DNA of 64,000 nucleotides from Gallaecimonas pentaromativorans (lineage in GTDB: Bacteria; Pseudomonadota; Gammaproteobacteria; Enterobacterales; Gallaecimonadaceae): positions 287,616 to 351,615 of the forward strand of contig NZ_RJUL01000005.1 in assembly GCF_003751625.1 (NCBI RefSeq). The letters run 5' to 3'. Both the position numbers and the translations under genes were made by a program. Position 1 is the stretch's first letter. Each line of letters opens with the position of its first letter. Below are positions 1 to 8,600 of the stretch, one piece after another. A model generated the notes under the pieces. It saw only the letters and a list, made by a program, of their open reading frames with translations, was not told the origin of the DNA and did not search any database.

Positions 1-1
1 G

Positions 2-310
2 GGAGGGCAGTTGCGTTTTGCCAGCAGTGACCTGGAATTGGATCTCCCCAGCCAAACCCTTCGTCACCAGGGCCGGGATATTCGGCTGTCCAAGAAGGAA
101 TTTGCCTTTTTGGTGGAACTTTTGCGCCATCCCGGCCAGGTACTGACCCAGCAGCAATTGCTGGTGGCGGTGTGGGGGCCAAGCCACAAGGACGACAACC
201 ATTACCTGCGCATTGTGGTGGCAAACCTCAGGCGCAAACTCGGGGACGATGCCGAGCAGCCGGCCCTTATCGAGACCCTGCCCGGTATCGGTTACCGCTT
301 TATGGGTTGA
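2..310 (+). CDS. Response regulator, KdpE-like winged-helix domain (5' end missing)
   Basis: Only the C-terminal DNA-binding half of an OmpR/KdpE-type response regulator is present. The reading frame is open to the left edge of the window, so the receiver domain lies outside. The visible part is a Trans_Reg_C winged helix: the recognition-helix stretch with HYLRIVVANLRRKLGDD and the closing wing with PGIGYRF are typical of KdpE, which activates potassium-transport genes. Without the receiver domain or a neighbouring kdpD/kdpFABC this is only a best match; other OmpR-family regulators are possible. The stop codon lies inside the end of the convergent HxlR gene (11-bp overlap). Confidence 0.8.
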   Translation, partial: GGQLRFASSDLELDLPSQTLRHQGRDIRLSKKEFAFLVELLRHPGQVLTQQQLLVAVWGPSHKDDNHYLRIVVANLRRKLGDDAEQPALIETLPGIGYRFMG

Positions 311-809
311 GGCGCTCGGCCCGTAACTTGGCATAGCGGGCCAGGCGCTCGCGCTGCTCGGCCGTTGCCGCCGGGCCCGGCGCCATCATGTGGGTAGCGG
401 AGGTCAGGGGTTTGAGGGTATGGGCATCTACCATCATCGGTTCAGCCGGGCGGCCAGTGTCGGTATCGATGATGTCGACGCTATGACCCTCAGGCGCGAA
501 ATGCTTGTTGCCCCAGGCCGCAAAGGCCATCAGCACCGGCCGAAAATCAAGGCCCGCCTGGGTCAGGTGGTAGCCATAGCGGGGCGGTTTTTGCTGGTAG
601 AGGCGTTTTTCCAGCAGCCCTTCTTCCACCAGGGTGCCCAGGCGCCGGGTCAGCATGTTGGGGGCAATGCCGAGGCTTTTTTCAAATTCGTCAAAACGGG
701 TCAGGCCGTAAAAGGCGTCCCGCAGGATAAGGATGCTCCACCATTCCCCCACACGTTCGAGACTGCGGGCAATAGGGCAGGGTGTACCGTCGAGTTTTTT
801 GCGTTGCAT
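300..809 (-). CDS. HxlR-family transcriptional regulator
   Basis: 169-residue winged-helix regulator. The start motif with Cys11 in CPIARSLERVG, followed by WWSILILRDAFYG and the F-x-EFEKSLGIAPNMLTRRL helix-turn-helix, is the signature of HxlR proteins, many of which sense electrophiles or redox state through the conserved N-terminal Cys. The HxlR core ends near residue 110; the last 60 residues are a less conserved tail with a DTDTG stretch. It lies 68 bp downstream of an SDR oxidoreductase gene on the same strand, so the two may share a promoter, and a repeated element upstream of that gene is a plausible operator. The ligand is unknown. Confidence 0.88.
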   Translation of the reverse strand: MQRKKLDGTPCPIARSLERVGEWWSILILRDAFYGLTRFDEFEKSLGIAPNMLTRRLGTLVEEGLLEKRLYQQKPPRYGYHLTQAGLDFRPVLMAFAAWGNKHFAPEGHSVDIIDTDTGRPAEPMMVDAHTLKPLTSATHMMAPGPAATAEQRERLARYAKLRAERLNP

Positions 810-847
810 CTAGGGCCCCTTGGACTTGTCTTCGAGGCATTGTAACA

Positions 848-871
848 GCGGCGCCCAGAAAAGGGCGCCGC
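848..871. other. Perfect hairpin between SDR and HxlR genes
   Basis: GCGGCGCCC and GGGCGCCGC form a 9-bp stem around a 6-nt loop. On the minus strand it follows the SDR stop and precedes the HxlR gene, but no T-run follows, so it could be a weak terminator, an attenuator or an mRNA stabiliser. Confidence 0.5.
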
Positions 872-877
872 CATCGC

Positions 878-1585
878 TCAGCGCTCCATGGCGGTTAGAT
901 ACACTGCCTGCTCGGGGCTCAGCCCGGCTTTGACGGCGCGGGTGACATCGTCAGCCAAAATCTCGGTCTTACCGGCTGCCACCTCGGCAATGGCCTGGCG
1001 GGCAACACTGGCAGCGCTGACCTTTTCATAGGGCACCTCTTTGGCCATGTCGGTATCCATAAAACCCACATGCAGGGCGCTGACCTGGGTCTGTTGCTCG
1101 GCCAGATGCAGGCGCAGGCTGTTGGTGTAGCTCCAGGCGGCGGCCTTGGTGGCGGCATAGGGCCCCAGCAGCGGCGAGCCCAGCCAACTGGCCACCGACA
1201 GCACGTTGAGGATGGCGCCGCCGCCATTGGCTTTAAGCACCGGCGAGAAGGCCTGGCTGACCCGGATCATGCCGTAGAAGTTGGTGTCCATCATGCGTTG
1301 GGTGGCACTGATGCTGTCTTCTTCGACAAAGCCTTTGAAGTCGGCAATGCCGGCGTTGTTGATAAGAAGCGTCACGTCGCCACAAAGGGCGACGGCTTTC
1401 GTAACCTCTTCTGGGCGGGTGACATCCAGCTTCACCGGCACGACCCCTGGCAGGGTGATGCTGGCCGGGTCGCGCGCCGCCGCATAAATTTTGGCAGCGC
1501 CCGCCGCTTGCAGCGCTTTGACAAATTCCAGGCCCAGGCCGCGGTTGGCGCCGGTAACAAAGGCAATGACAGGTTGGGTAGACAT
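878..1585 (-). CDS. SDR family oxidoreductase
   Basis: 235-residue classical short-chain dehydrogenase/reductase. The Rossmann motif TGANRGLG is at residues 11-18, NNAG near 76-79, the catalytic Ser is probably in LSVAS (130-133), and Tyr143 and Lys147 form YAATK. This predicts an NAD(P)H-dependent carbonyl or alcohol oxidoreductase in the cytoplasm; the substrate cannot be read from sequence. Being followed by an HxlR regulator suggests a role in dealing with reactive carbonyls or quinones, which is inference from the family of the neighbour. Other reading frames overlapping this gene are shadows. Confidence 0.9.
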   Translation of the reverse strand: MSTQPVIAFVTGANRGLGLEFVKALQAAGAAKIYAAARDPASITLPGVVPVKLDVTRPEEVTKAVALCGDVTLLINNAGIADFKGFVEEDSISATQRMMDTNFYGMIRVSQAFSPVLKANGGGAILNVLSVASWLGSPLLGPYAATKAAAWSYTNSLRLHLAEQQTQVSALHVGFMDTDMAKEVPYEKVSAASVARQAIAEVAAGKTEILADDVTRAVKAGLSPEQAVYLTAMER

Positions 1586-1648
1586 GGCAAATCCTCACAT
1601 GGGTAGCGGGTGGGTGATACCCCGGCCTTGGGCATGGCGCATCACTTA

Positions 1649-1703
1649 ACTTTCAAATGTGAAGTAACTATGATCTCGATACTTTCAAAACGCAAGTAAC
1701 TAT
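1649..1703. promoter_or_regulatory. Two direct 23-bp repeats, candidate HxlR operator
   Basis: Copies at 1649-1671 and 1681-1703 agree at 19 of 23 positions and are spaced 32 bp, about three helical turns. Each carries ACTT-N9-AAGT dyad symmetry followed by AACTAT. They lie 64-118 bp upstream of the SDR start, and no other gene is near enough to be an obvious target. Assignment to the HxlR protein is inference from position. Confidence 0.55.
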
Positions 1704-1881
1704 AGACGGTGCCTGCGTCTTTGGCCGGCACGTTACTTTTATGGCCTTGAAAAATAAGGGCTTTAACTCCCAGCACACCGGGCCGATTAGGGCCGCCGGA
1801 AAAAGCGATGGGACAGGTGGAGGAGGCGGCCGATGTGGGCCTGAAGCCGCAATAGCGACGACCAGCATGATGCTGGGCTAT
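1704..1881. other. Intergenic stretch without convincing gene
   Basis: Between the operator repeats and the rcnR terminator I see no gene with a credible ribosome-binding site or family resemblance. A short perfect palindrome CCAGCATGATGCTGG sits at 1862-1876. Confidence 0.4.
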
Positions 1882-1906
1882 TAAAAAGCCCTTCGCGGGG
1901 AAGGGC
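1882..1906 (-). terminator. Rho-independent terminator of rcnR
   Basis: On the minus strand GCCCTTC-loop-GAAGGGC (1888-1906) is followed by TTTTTAA, about 50 bp after the rcnR stop. Confidence 0.75.
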
Positions 1907-1958
1907 GGGGCGGCAAAAATGGCTTAATAAGCATGACTGGTGAGGTGAAAATAAAGGC

Positions 1959-2228
1959 TCACTTCAAGTAGGACCTAATCACCTGCAGGATGGCCTCCGC
2001 TTCCTGCTGGCGTGCGCTAAGACTTTCTTCTTCCACCAGATGGTCCACCAGGTGGCCTTCGATTACGGCGCCCATCAGGCCGTTAACGGCGCCGCGAATG
2101 GCGGCGATTTGCTGCAAGATGGCGGCGCAGTCCTGTTCTTGGGCCAGCAGTTTTTCCAACGCGCTGGCTTGTCCCTGGATCCGTTTTACCCGTGCCAGCA
2201 GCTTGGCTTTGTCCTTGACGGTATGCAT
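1959..2228 (-). CDS. rcnR: Nickel/cobalt-responsive repressor RcnR
   Basis: 89-residue all-helical CsoR/RcnR-family metal sensor. RcnR blocks transcription of the nickel-cobalt exporter until Ni(II) or Co(II) binds. The family's metal ligands are all visible: His2 next to the N-terminus, Cys34, His59 and His63, which match His3, Cys35, His60 and His64 of the E. coli protein. The central QQIAAIRGAVNGLM block is nearly identical to E. coli RcnR. The gene is divergent from rcnA, and the 94-bp gap holds two G-tract operators of RcnR type, so autoregulation plus control of rcnA is expected. A CsoR (copper) role is unlikely given the His ligands. Confidence 0.95.
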   Translation of the reverse strand: MHTVKDKAKLLARVKRIQGQASALEKLLAQEQDCAAILQQIAAIRGAVNGLMGAVIEGHLVDHLVEEESLSARQQEAEAILQVIRSYLK

Positions 2229-2249
2229 CGCTTTTACCTCGCACTCATA

Positions 2250-2264
2250 TACTGGGGGGTAGTA
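2250..2264. promoter_or_regulatory. RcnR operator 1
   Basis: TACTGGGGGGTAGTA matches the known RcnR site form TACT-G6-N-AGTA exactly. It lies 22 bp from the rcnR start. Confidence 0.9.
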
Positions 2265-2270
2265 TTTTTA

Positions 2271-2285
2271 TACTCGGGGGGAGTA
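2271..2285. promoter_or_regulatory. RcnR operator 2
   Basis: TACTCGGGGGGAGTA keeps the TACT/AGTA arms and the six-G tract, with the extra base on the other side of the G tract. It starts 21 bp after operator 1, two helical turns, so both sites lie on the same face of the DNA. Confidence 0.88.
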
Positions 2286-2322
2286 TCATCTTGGCCACAT
2301 TATAAGGCGCATCGGAAAACGG

Positions 2323-3162
2323 ATGGAAACCTTCTCTACCTTGTTGGCCCAAGGCAATGCCTGGCTGTTTATTCCCAGTGCCATTTTGCTGGGCGCCCTG
2401 CACGGCCTGGAGCCAGGCCACTCCAAGACCATGATGGCGGCCTTTATCGTGGCCATTCGGGGCACCTTGACCCAAGCGGTACTGCTGGGGCTGGCGGCTA
2501 CTGTTTCCCATACCCTGGTGGTTTGGGCGGTGGCCATGACCGGGCTTTATTTTGGCAGCCACTGGAATGCCGAGCAGACCGAGCCTTACTTCCAGCTCGC
2601 CTCGGGGGGCATTATCGTGGTGGTGGCGTTGTGGATGTTCTGGCGTACCTGGCGCCCGCACCACCATCATCATCATGACCATGACCATGACCATGACCAT
2701 GACCATGACCATGACCACAGCCACAGCCACAGCCATGCCCACCCTCATGGCGCGGCGCTGATCCTTGGCGACGGTGAATATCAAGACGCCCACGAGCGGG
2801 CCCACGGCGAAGACATTCGCCGCCGTTTTAGTAACCGGGAGGTCACCACCGGGCAGATAGTGCTGTTTGGCCTGACCGGCGGCCTTATTCCCTGCCCGGC
2901 CTCGATCACGGTGTTGCTGCTGTGCCTGCAACTGAAGAAGGTGGCACTGGGCGCGACCTTGGTGCTGAGTTTCAGCGTTGGCCTGGCATTAACGCTGGTG
3001 GCCTCTGGCGCCCTAGCGGCCCTTGGGGTGCGCCACGCCTCCAAACGTTTTGCCGGCTTTGGTGAATTTGCCCGCAAGGCCCCGTATTGCTCCAGCCTGC
3101 TTATCGGTATGGTCGGGCTCTATCTCGGGTACCAGGGGCTGGCAGGGTTGATGCACGGATAA
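2323..3162 (+). CDS. rcnA: Nickel/cobalt efflux protein RcnA
   Basis: 279-residue inner-membrane exporter of the RcnA/NicO family that pumps Ni(II) and Co(II) out of the cytoplasm. The first helices carry the conserved H-G-L-E-P-G-H-S-K motif (about residues 27-35), and several further membrane segments follow, with LTGGLIPCPASITVLLL near the middle. Between them lies a cytoplasmic His-rich loop (about 112-142) of six His followed by Asp-His and Ser-His repeats, presumed to bind metal. The loop is encoded by a hexanucleotide repeat. The gene is divergent from rcnR, preceded by its operators and closed by a strong terminator. Confidence 0.95.
   Translation: METFSTLLAQGNAWLFIPSAILLGALHGLEPGHSKTMMAAFIVAIRGTLTQAVLLGLAATVSHTLVVWAVAMTGLYFGSHWNAEQTEPYFQLASGGIIVVVALWMFWRTWRPHHHHHHDHDHDHDHDHDHDHSHSHSHAHPHGAALILGDGEYQDAHERAHGEDIRRRFSNREVTTGQIVLFGLTGGLIPCPASITVLLLCLQLKKVALGATLVLSFSVGLALTLVASGALAALGVRHASKRFAGFGEFARKAPYCSSLLIGMVGLYLGYQGLAGLMHG
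2674..2733 (+). repeat. Hexanucleotide microsatellite in rcnA
   Basis: Seven tandem CATGAC units (2674-2715) run into three CACAGC units (2716-2733), encoding Asp-His and Ser-His repeats. The unit length is a multiple of three, so slippage would lengthen or shorten the metal-binding loop without a frameshift. Confidence 0.95.
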
Positions 3163-3163
3163 T

Positions 3164-3189
3164 AAAAAGGCGCCCTAGGGCGCCTTTTT
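3164..3189. terminator. Bidirectional terminator between rcnA and the next convergent gene
   Basis: AAAAA-GGCGCCC-TA-GGGCGCC-TTTTT, a perfect 7-bp GC stem with A and T runs on both sides. It serves rcnA on the plus strand and the gene ending at 3188 on the minus strand. Confidence 0.9.
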
Positions 3190-4057
3190 AGTCTTGAGGC
3201 AGTGCCAGCCGCTGCACTGTGGTGCCGGTGACCACCTTGGCGGCGTCCTCTCGCGCTCGCTCCAACCAGTACTGATCGGTATCTGGCAATAGGCGGTTAA
3301 AGCTGAAATCCAGCAACAATAGATGCCCAGTATCTAAGGGGCTGGCGTAATAGAGATTATCGGGGCGAAAGCCGTGATAGCCCCATTCGAAGCGTACCCA
3401 GGGCATGGCTCCCATCGTCACTTCTTCAAAAAGCGTCGGCACATGGGCGGCATCTGCATTCACAGCGCTGTCGATGTAATCGCCGTAGTCCGCCAGAACC
3501 TGCGCCAGATGGGCAGGGTTGGCCTCGCCGTTTACCAACTGCTGGTAATAGGCCTCTACCCGAGCTGGCTCAGACAGGTATTCCCGGGTGGCGCAATAGG
3601 CAATGGCTTTTTGCCGTATTTGCCAATTGTGGCCACCCTGGTCATTGAAATGATGCTGGTAGTCGTCTTTAAGGTACTGCGCTAAGGCCGTCGAGGTCGG
3701 CTCTACCAAAGAGCGTTTGAGCTTCTCCACGCCCCAGATGGCGGTGACCAAGGTGAAAGGCTCATGTTGATGCTTGTACCAACGTGGCTGGCGATATTGC
3801 CAGAGAGTTGAGGCAATGGTGATGCGCGAGTGCAGGGTGCGGCGCAGTTGGCTGGCTTGGGCTTGGTTTGTCGCAAAGTCGGCGGCATCAAGCTGGCAAG
3901 GGTAGCTGCTTGGGACGCGCTCTTCTATCAGGCTGCCCGGTTTTAAAAGGTGGATTTGCGCTGTATCAAAGCGGACCTGATGAGACCAGCTGTGCTCAAG
4001 GTCGGGACCGCCATGGGTCCCGCTCTGCACCAGTTTTTGTTTTAACGTGTTCAGCAA
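3188..4057 (-). CDS. Hypothetical protein, 289 aa
   Basis: I do not recognise this protein. It is rich in aromatic residues, His and Gln, has no signal peptide or membrane segment, and looks like a soluble globular cytoplasmic protein. The most patterned stretch is near the C-terminus (MPWVRFEWGYHGFRPDNLYY, then a HLLLLDFSFNRLLPD hydrophobic segment). The start is a TTG with AGGA seven bases upstream, 9 bp after the end of the broken hydrolase gene, so the two form a transcription unit. It could be a partner of that hydrolase, but no sequence feature proves this. Base composition is less GC-rich than the housekeeping genes nearby, consistent with acquisition. Confidence 0.65.
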   Translation of the reverse strand: MLNTLKQKLVQSGTHGGPDLEHSWSHQVRFDTAQIHLLKPGSLIEERVPSSYPCQLDAADFATNQAQASQLRRTLHSRITIASTLWQYRQPRWYKHQHEPFTLVTAIWGVEKLKRSLVEPTSTALAQYLKDDYQHHFNDQGGHNWQIRQKAIAYCATREYLSEPARVEAYYQQLVNGEANPAHLAQVLADYGDYIDSAVNADAAHVPTLFEEVTMGAMPWVRFEWGYHGFRPDNLYYASPLDTGHLLLLDFSFNRLLPDTDQYWLERAREDAAKVVTGTTVQRLALPQD

Positions 4058-4066
4058 GACGAGATC

Positions 4067-5312
4067 CTAGGAGCGGTACTTGGCAACGATACGGGCCCGG
4101 TCATGGTTGCCGGTCATGACCAGTTGGTGATAGTAGGTCTCCAGCCCCAGGTAAGGCAAGGTATGGGGGCTTGCCAGGCTGTTCTCGCCGACGACCAGGC
4201 CAGCAAATTGCAAGGAACGGATAAGCCCTGAGGGACTTAAATCATTGCCGCCAGCCAAGTTGGGTGCCATGTCGAAGGGGTTATTACGGCTTGATACCAT
4301 CTGGATCAGCGCCTGTTGGCACACAATGCGTGCGTCGGCCATGCTGCAGCCGGCGCCATGCATGCTGACTTTATGTCAGTTAAGTGGGGTGCCAATTTCC
4401 TTAAGGTGCACCCGCACCGCTCTGGCAAAAATAATCGCGCCCTGGCTGTGTGCCACCCAATGGGTTTGCTGGCCGCGCTGCTGCGCTTCATTGAGCACTG
4501 CAGCCAAATGGTGGACGTTGTGGCTAAAACCATGGATACGGCCCGCCGCCCTTTTATCGAATGCGCATTCCAGCAAATCTTCCTTAGCGCTTTCACTGGG
4601 GTTATGGAACAGGGTGTAGTCGTCTATCCGATGTCCTTTATAGGCCGTTTCTAGGTGAGTGCCCATCAACCAAGTTGCCTTGGATAGCCCGTTGAGCATA
4701 CCGTTGATGGCGGCGTGACGGGTTTCAATCCTGTGCACTGGCTGAGGAGTCAGGTTGTCCCAGTTGTCAGCTAATTTATCGGCGAGTTCGCTGTCACCCT
4801 TGCTTGGATCGAAGGCGGCATAGCCATTGCGTTTTACCCGGTAAAGCGCGTTGCGCTCCATATTGCTGGCCTCTTGGCTACTCAACAGTCGCTTATCAAA
4901 CAGCACATCATTAACCACGATGTTTGGACCCTCCACGGCAAACATCACCAAATAGTGATACCCCTTAAAAGGATATTGGCTGCGGCGAAGGCGCTGGAAG
5001 GCATTCTTGCGCTGCACCGACACATCCGGCGCGCTGGGGTTTTTACAGATGCTGACTATCTCCTCAACCACTTTGAGGCGGTCAAAGTCGTTGAGGCTGC
5101 ACAGCATTTGAAAGGCTTGGTGTTTGAGTTTTACCCGGGTCTCCAGCCAGGCCGACAGTTTGGCGGGGAGCTTTTTTACCGTCATGGGGCGCTGGGTGTC
5201 GTTATCAAACAGCTTGGAGAGCTCGGGGTATTGAACGGCGTCTTTCCAGCCAGCTGACCAAGGTGTTAGCAGCAATGCTGCGCGCTTGCGAAAGAAGCAT
5301 CTGGCGTGACAT
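4067..5312 (-). pseudogene. Broken alpha/beta-hydrolase (lipase-like) gene: one frameshift and one in-frame TGA
   Basis: The main frame (5392-4376) encodes a protein that reaches a serine-hydrolase nucleophile elbow, THWVAHSQGAIIFARAV, then stops at a TGA at 4378-4376. Translation in the same frame continues after that stop without any shift: HKVSMHGAGCSMADARIV and on to the stop at 4067, a region that should contain the remaining catalytic residues. At the 5' end the best ribosome-binding site (AAGGAAGAG) precedes an ATG at 5312 that is in a different frame; its product MSRQMLLSQARSIAANTLV reads like a natural N-terminus and would join KDAVQYPELSKLF of the main frame after a one-base change near 5230-5260. 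The intact ancestor would be about 415 aa. Readthrough of TGA followed by C is possible but does not explain the frameshift. Confidence 0.7.
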
Positions 5313-5572
5313 GACTCTTCCTTGAGTGTGCCTAAGATCTGAACGCGAAGTATTGGGGAGGAAATTTTGGCGTGCCATGGCATATCGGACATACCTGAAC
5401 CCGAAAGCCACCACCTAAGGGCGAGGTGCCTGCAGAGAGTGGATGGTTGAAAAATGCTCTGTAGTGCTAATGTTCAACTAAGGGCTTCGGCATTATTTTT
5501 ACGTTGGTTGGGAATGTTGACAAGGCAATCATGGGAGGTGAGTCAACAGCTCAGCTTGCGAGCGGAACCTGT

Positions 5573-5602
5573 AAAAACGAAAGCCCCTTATTGGGGGGCT
5601 TT
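5573..5602 (-). terminator. Terminator of the protease operon
   Basis: On the minus strand AAAGCCCC-loop-GGGGCTTT (5580-5602) is followed by CGTTTTT, about 40 bp beyond the stop of the S8 double protease gene. The rest of 5313-5644 holds no gene I can support. Confidence 0.75.
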
Positions 5603-5644
5603 CAGTCAAAGCAACCATTTTTTGATGATGGCGTTTTACTTTAT

Positions 5645-8600
5645 TTAATCTGGGAGTTTACGACGGCGCCAAAGCGCTATGCCTGCCAACATCAGGCTGA
5701 GTATTGGGCTGCCTGCTCCGCCTCCAGAGTTTTTGCCAGAAGGGGGCGACGAGGACTCAGGGAGCGGAGTTACTGGTAGCCCCTGTTCAGGTGGAACATT
5801 ATCGGTTGGGGGAAGCTCACTTTGAGTGACCCCAGGAATGGAGACTTGCCAGACTTGCTCATCACCGGCACTGGTTTCGATGAAGTCGTCCACACCTCCG
5901 ACAACTAAGAACCGTGTACCTGCAATAGTGCCGGCGGGCTGTGCAAGGCGACGATTTCCCAGTACTACCTGTTGCCAAGTATCGCCTACTAAGCGCTCTC
6001 CAGTATTGATGCCCCAAACTGTCTGGTTGTTGGTGTTAGATCGGCCAAAAAGCGCATAAACCTCATTTTTATAGCGAAGTAGTAGATGACCTTCACGTGC
6101 TTCAATCATGGGAACACCCGCTGCCCAGCTATCGCTGCCGGGTGCCCAATGCCAGACGGCATTGGTGGCCGATGTAGCCGAAGCATTTTCCCATGGCTGA
6201 TAGTAGCCACCGTAGAGGCTAATCGTGCCATCTGCCGGATTAAACTCAGCTCCAGCATTAGCCACTGCTTGGGGCAGATTAGGGCCTTGACTCCAGCTCA
6301 TATTACTCAGGTCCAGTATGGCTACATCTGTACTGATATCGCTGGGTAGTACCAATGGATCTGCTGTAAGTTGGCCACCCATGATAACGAGCTTGCCTTC
6401 TGCCACCACCACGGTGGCGTTAGCTAGAGGATGGGGTAATGTTGCAACCTGCTGCCAGCCCGGGGTCGCCGGGTTGAATGCGAGAACTTCATCAGTGGGA
6501 TAACCATCACTGTTAAATCCCCCCACTAAATAGATCAGTCCGTTTTCTGACACAGCCTTAGCTCCGGTGAGGGGGCTAGGCAGTGCCCAGGTGCTGTCGC
6601 TGCTGACAGTTAGGCTGGTGGTGTCGACTCTTTCGACAGTGGCGCTGGCGGCGCCACTGTCCTCACCGCCCAGTAACCAGAGATTACCGTCCAGCTCGGT
6701 ATAGGCCGCGCCAATACGTGGCGACAGGCTGCTGGCCACCTGCTCTGGGTATTCAGCGACGGTGAAGCAGGCACTATGACTGGGATAGGCCATGGGTGGA
6801 ATGACCTGAACTTCGGCCTGGCCGAAGGGGCTTTCCACCGGAACCCTTACCTCGATGTGGTCATCGCGCCAGGAGAGCACATCCATGGTCAGCTGTTGCT
6901 CGCCTTGGATAAGCTTGACCTGACCTGCTTGGTCGCCAAAGTGGTGGCCGCTGAGAGTCAGTACCCGGCCAGGGCCTGCCGCCATGGGGCTCAGATCCCA
7001 TATGGCGCTGTTGCTGATCACACCAGGAGCCAGGGCCTTGTCAGCGCGCACCATGCCCTGAGTCAGGCTGGTACGGGTCAAATCGATCATGGGTTCGCTG
7101 GCATTCATCAGCGCCGCTTTTACATCCAGGGCGCTGGCCGTGGGGTACTGGGCCCAGATCAGGGCGGAAATGCCCGAGACATAGGCGGTTGCCATGGAAT
7201 TGCCGGTGTTGATGCTGTAACCCAGATCCTGCATGGGGGCCAGGCTGTAGATGTTGAAGCTTGGTGCCAGCAGGTCCACTGAGTTGCAGCCGTAGTCACT
7301 CGTGAACATCAGGCCCGGGGCGGAGCTGTCCATACCGCCCACTGCCACCATGGCGGCCAGGGCGTCGTTGGCCGGATAGGTGGGCTCGGTGTCCTCATCC
7401 AGGCTGCTGTTACCTGCAGCGGCAACCATCAGCACGCCTGCGTCCTGAGCTGCCTGCAGGGCATCATGTATGGCCTGGCTGTGGCGGTAGCTGCCCCAGC
7501 TCATGTTCAACACCACTCTTGGCAGTGCTAGTCTTTCCTTGGTGTCCAGCAGGTATTCAATAGCCTCGACGATGCGGCCATCGTCTACCAGGCCGAAGTC
7601 GTCGGCGCCGATGGCGGCCAGCGGCATCAGCTTGACTCTCCATGCTACACCTGCCACGCCCTGGTCGTTATCGCCTTTAGCGCCGATGATGCCTGCTACG
7701 GCCGTGGCATGGCTATAGAGTGTGGGGTCGTACGTACCGCCATAGACAGGGTCTTCCACTGGGCTATTGCGGTCTTTGCTTAGGTCAATGCCATGAATGT
7801 CATCAATGTAGCCATTACCGTCGTCGTCTAGACCGTTACCGGCGATCTCACCTGGATTGATCCATAGGTTGTCCACCAGCTCTGGATGGTGGGTGTCGAC
7901 CTTGCCATCGATGATGGCTACCACTACGTCGTCGGCGTCGTGGCGAATGTCCCAGGCCTCGGGGGCGTTGATATCCCGGTCGACCAGACCATAGGCGTGT
8001 TGGAACTGCTGGCCATAGTTGTCAAGGCCCCAGCTACGGCGCAGCTCAGGATCATTAGGGTAGGTATTACGTAGTTCCCTCTGGAAGCTGGGTTCGGCGT
8101 ATTGTACCAAGGGGCTTTGACGAAGGGCCTTGAGTGCCGCCTCGCCTTGGCCATGGACTTCTACGCTCAAAAGACCAGCGTGCTTGAACCACTTGACCGG
8201 CTTGCCGCCCACTTGCTCTAGCAGAGCGGTTAACTCGCTTGGCAGTTGCGGTTGGGCACCGCTTTGGTCTGAGACGCCTTTTTTGATCTTGACCAGCAGC
8301 AAAGCGTTGTCCACCTCGCTTGCCTGGCTGCCAAATGCCAGCAACAGGCCAAGGGCAAGAAACTTGGTCAAGCGGCGGGTCTTGCGGCGAAGGCCCGCCG
8401 CACCCAGCAGGGCCAGCAGCAGGCCGCCAGCCGCACCGCCACCACCGCTGCTTGATAGCGGGGCTGGTTCAGGGTCTGGAGTAGTAGGTTCGGGTTCAGG
8501 CTGAGCTATTTGTGGGCGCTCGGCCAGATTGAAAGCCAGCACCTGGCTTGAGAATACGCGGTCGGTAGAATACTCGCTGTTGTCATCCCCAGTGGCGATG

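Noticed and set aside
1668..1868. Short frame between the SDR gene and rcnR
   Set aside because: Proline-rich, no ribosome-binding site, overlaps the operator repeats.
4376..4378. Selenocysteine reading of the TGA in the hydrolase gene
   Set aside because: No SECIS-like hairpin was evident after the codon, the codon is not at a catalytic position, and a second lesion at the 5' end favours gene decay.
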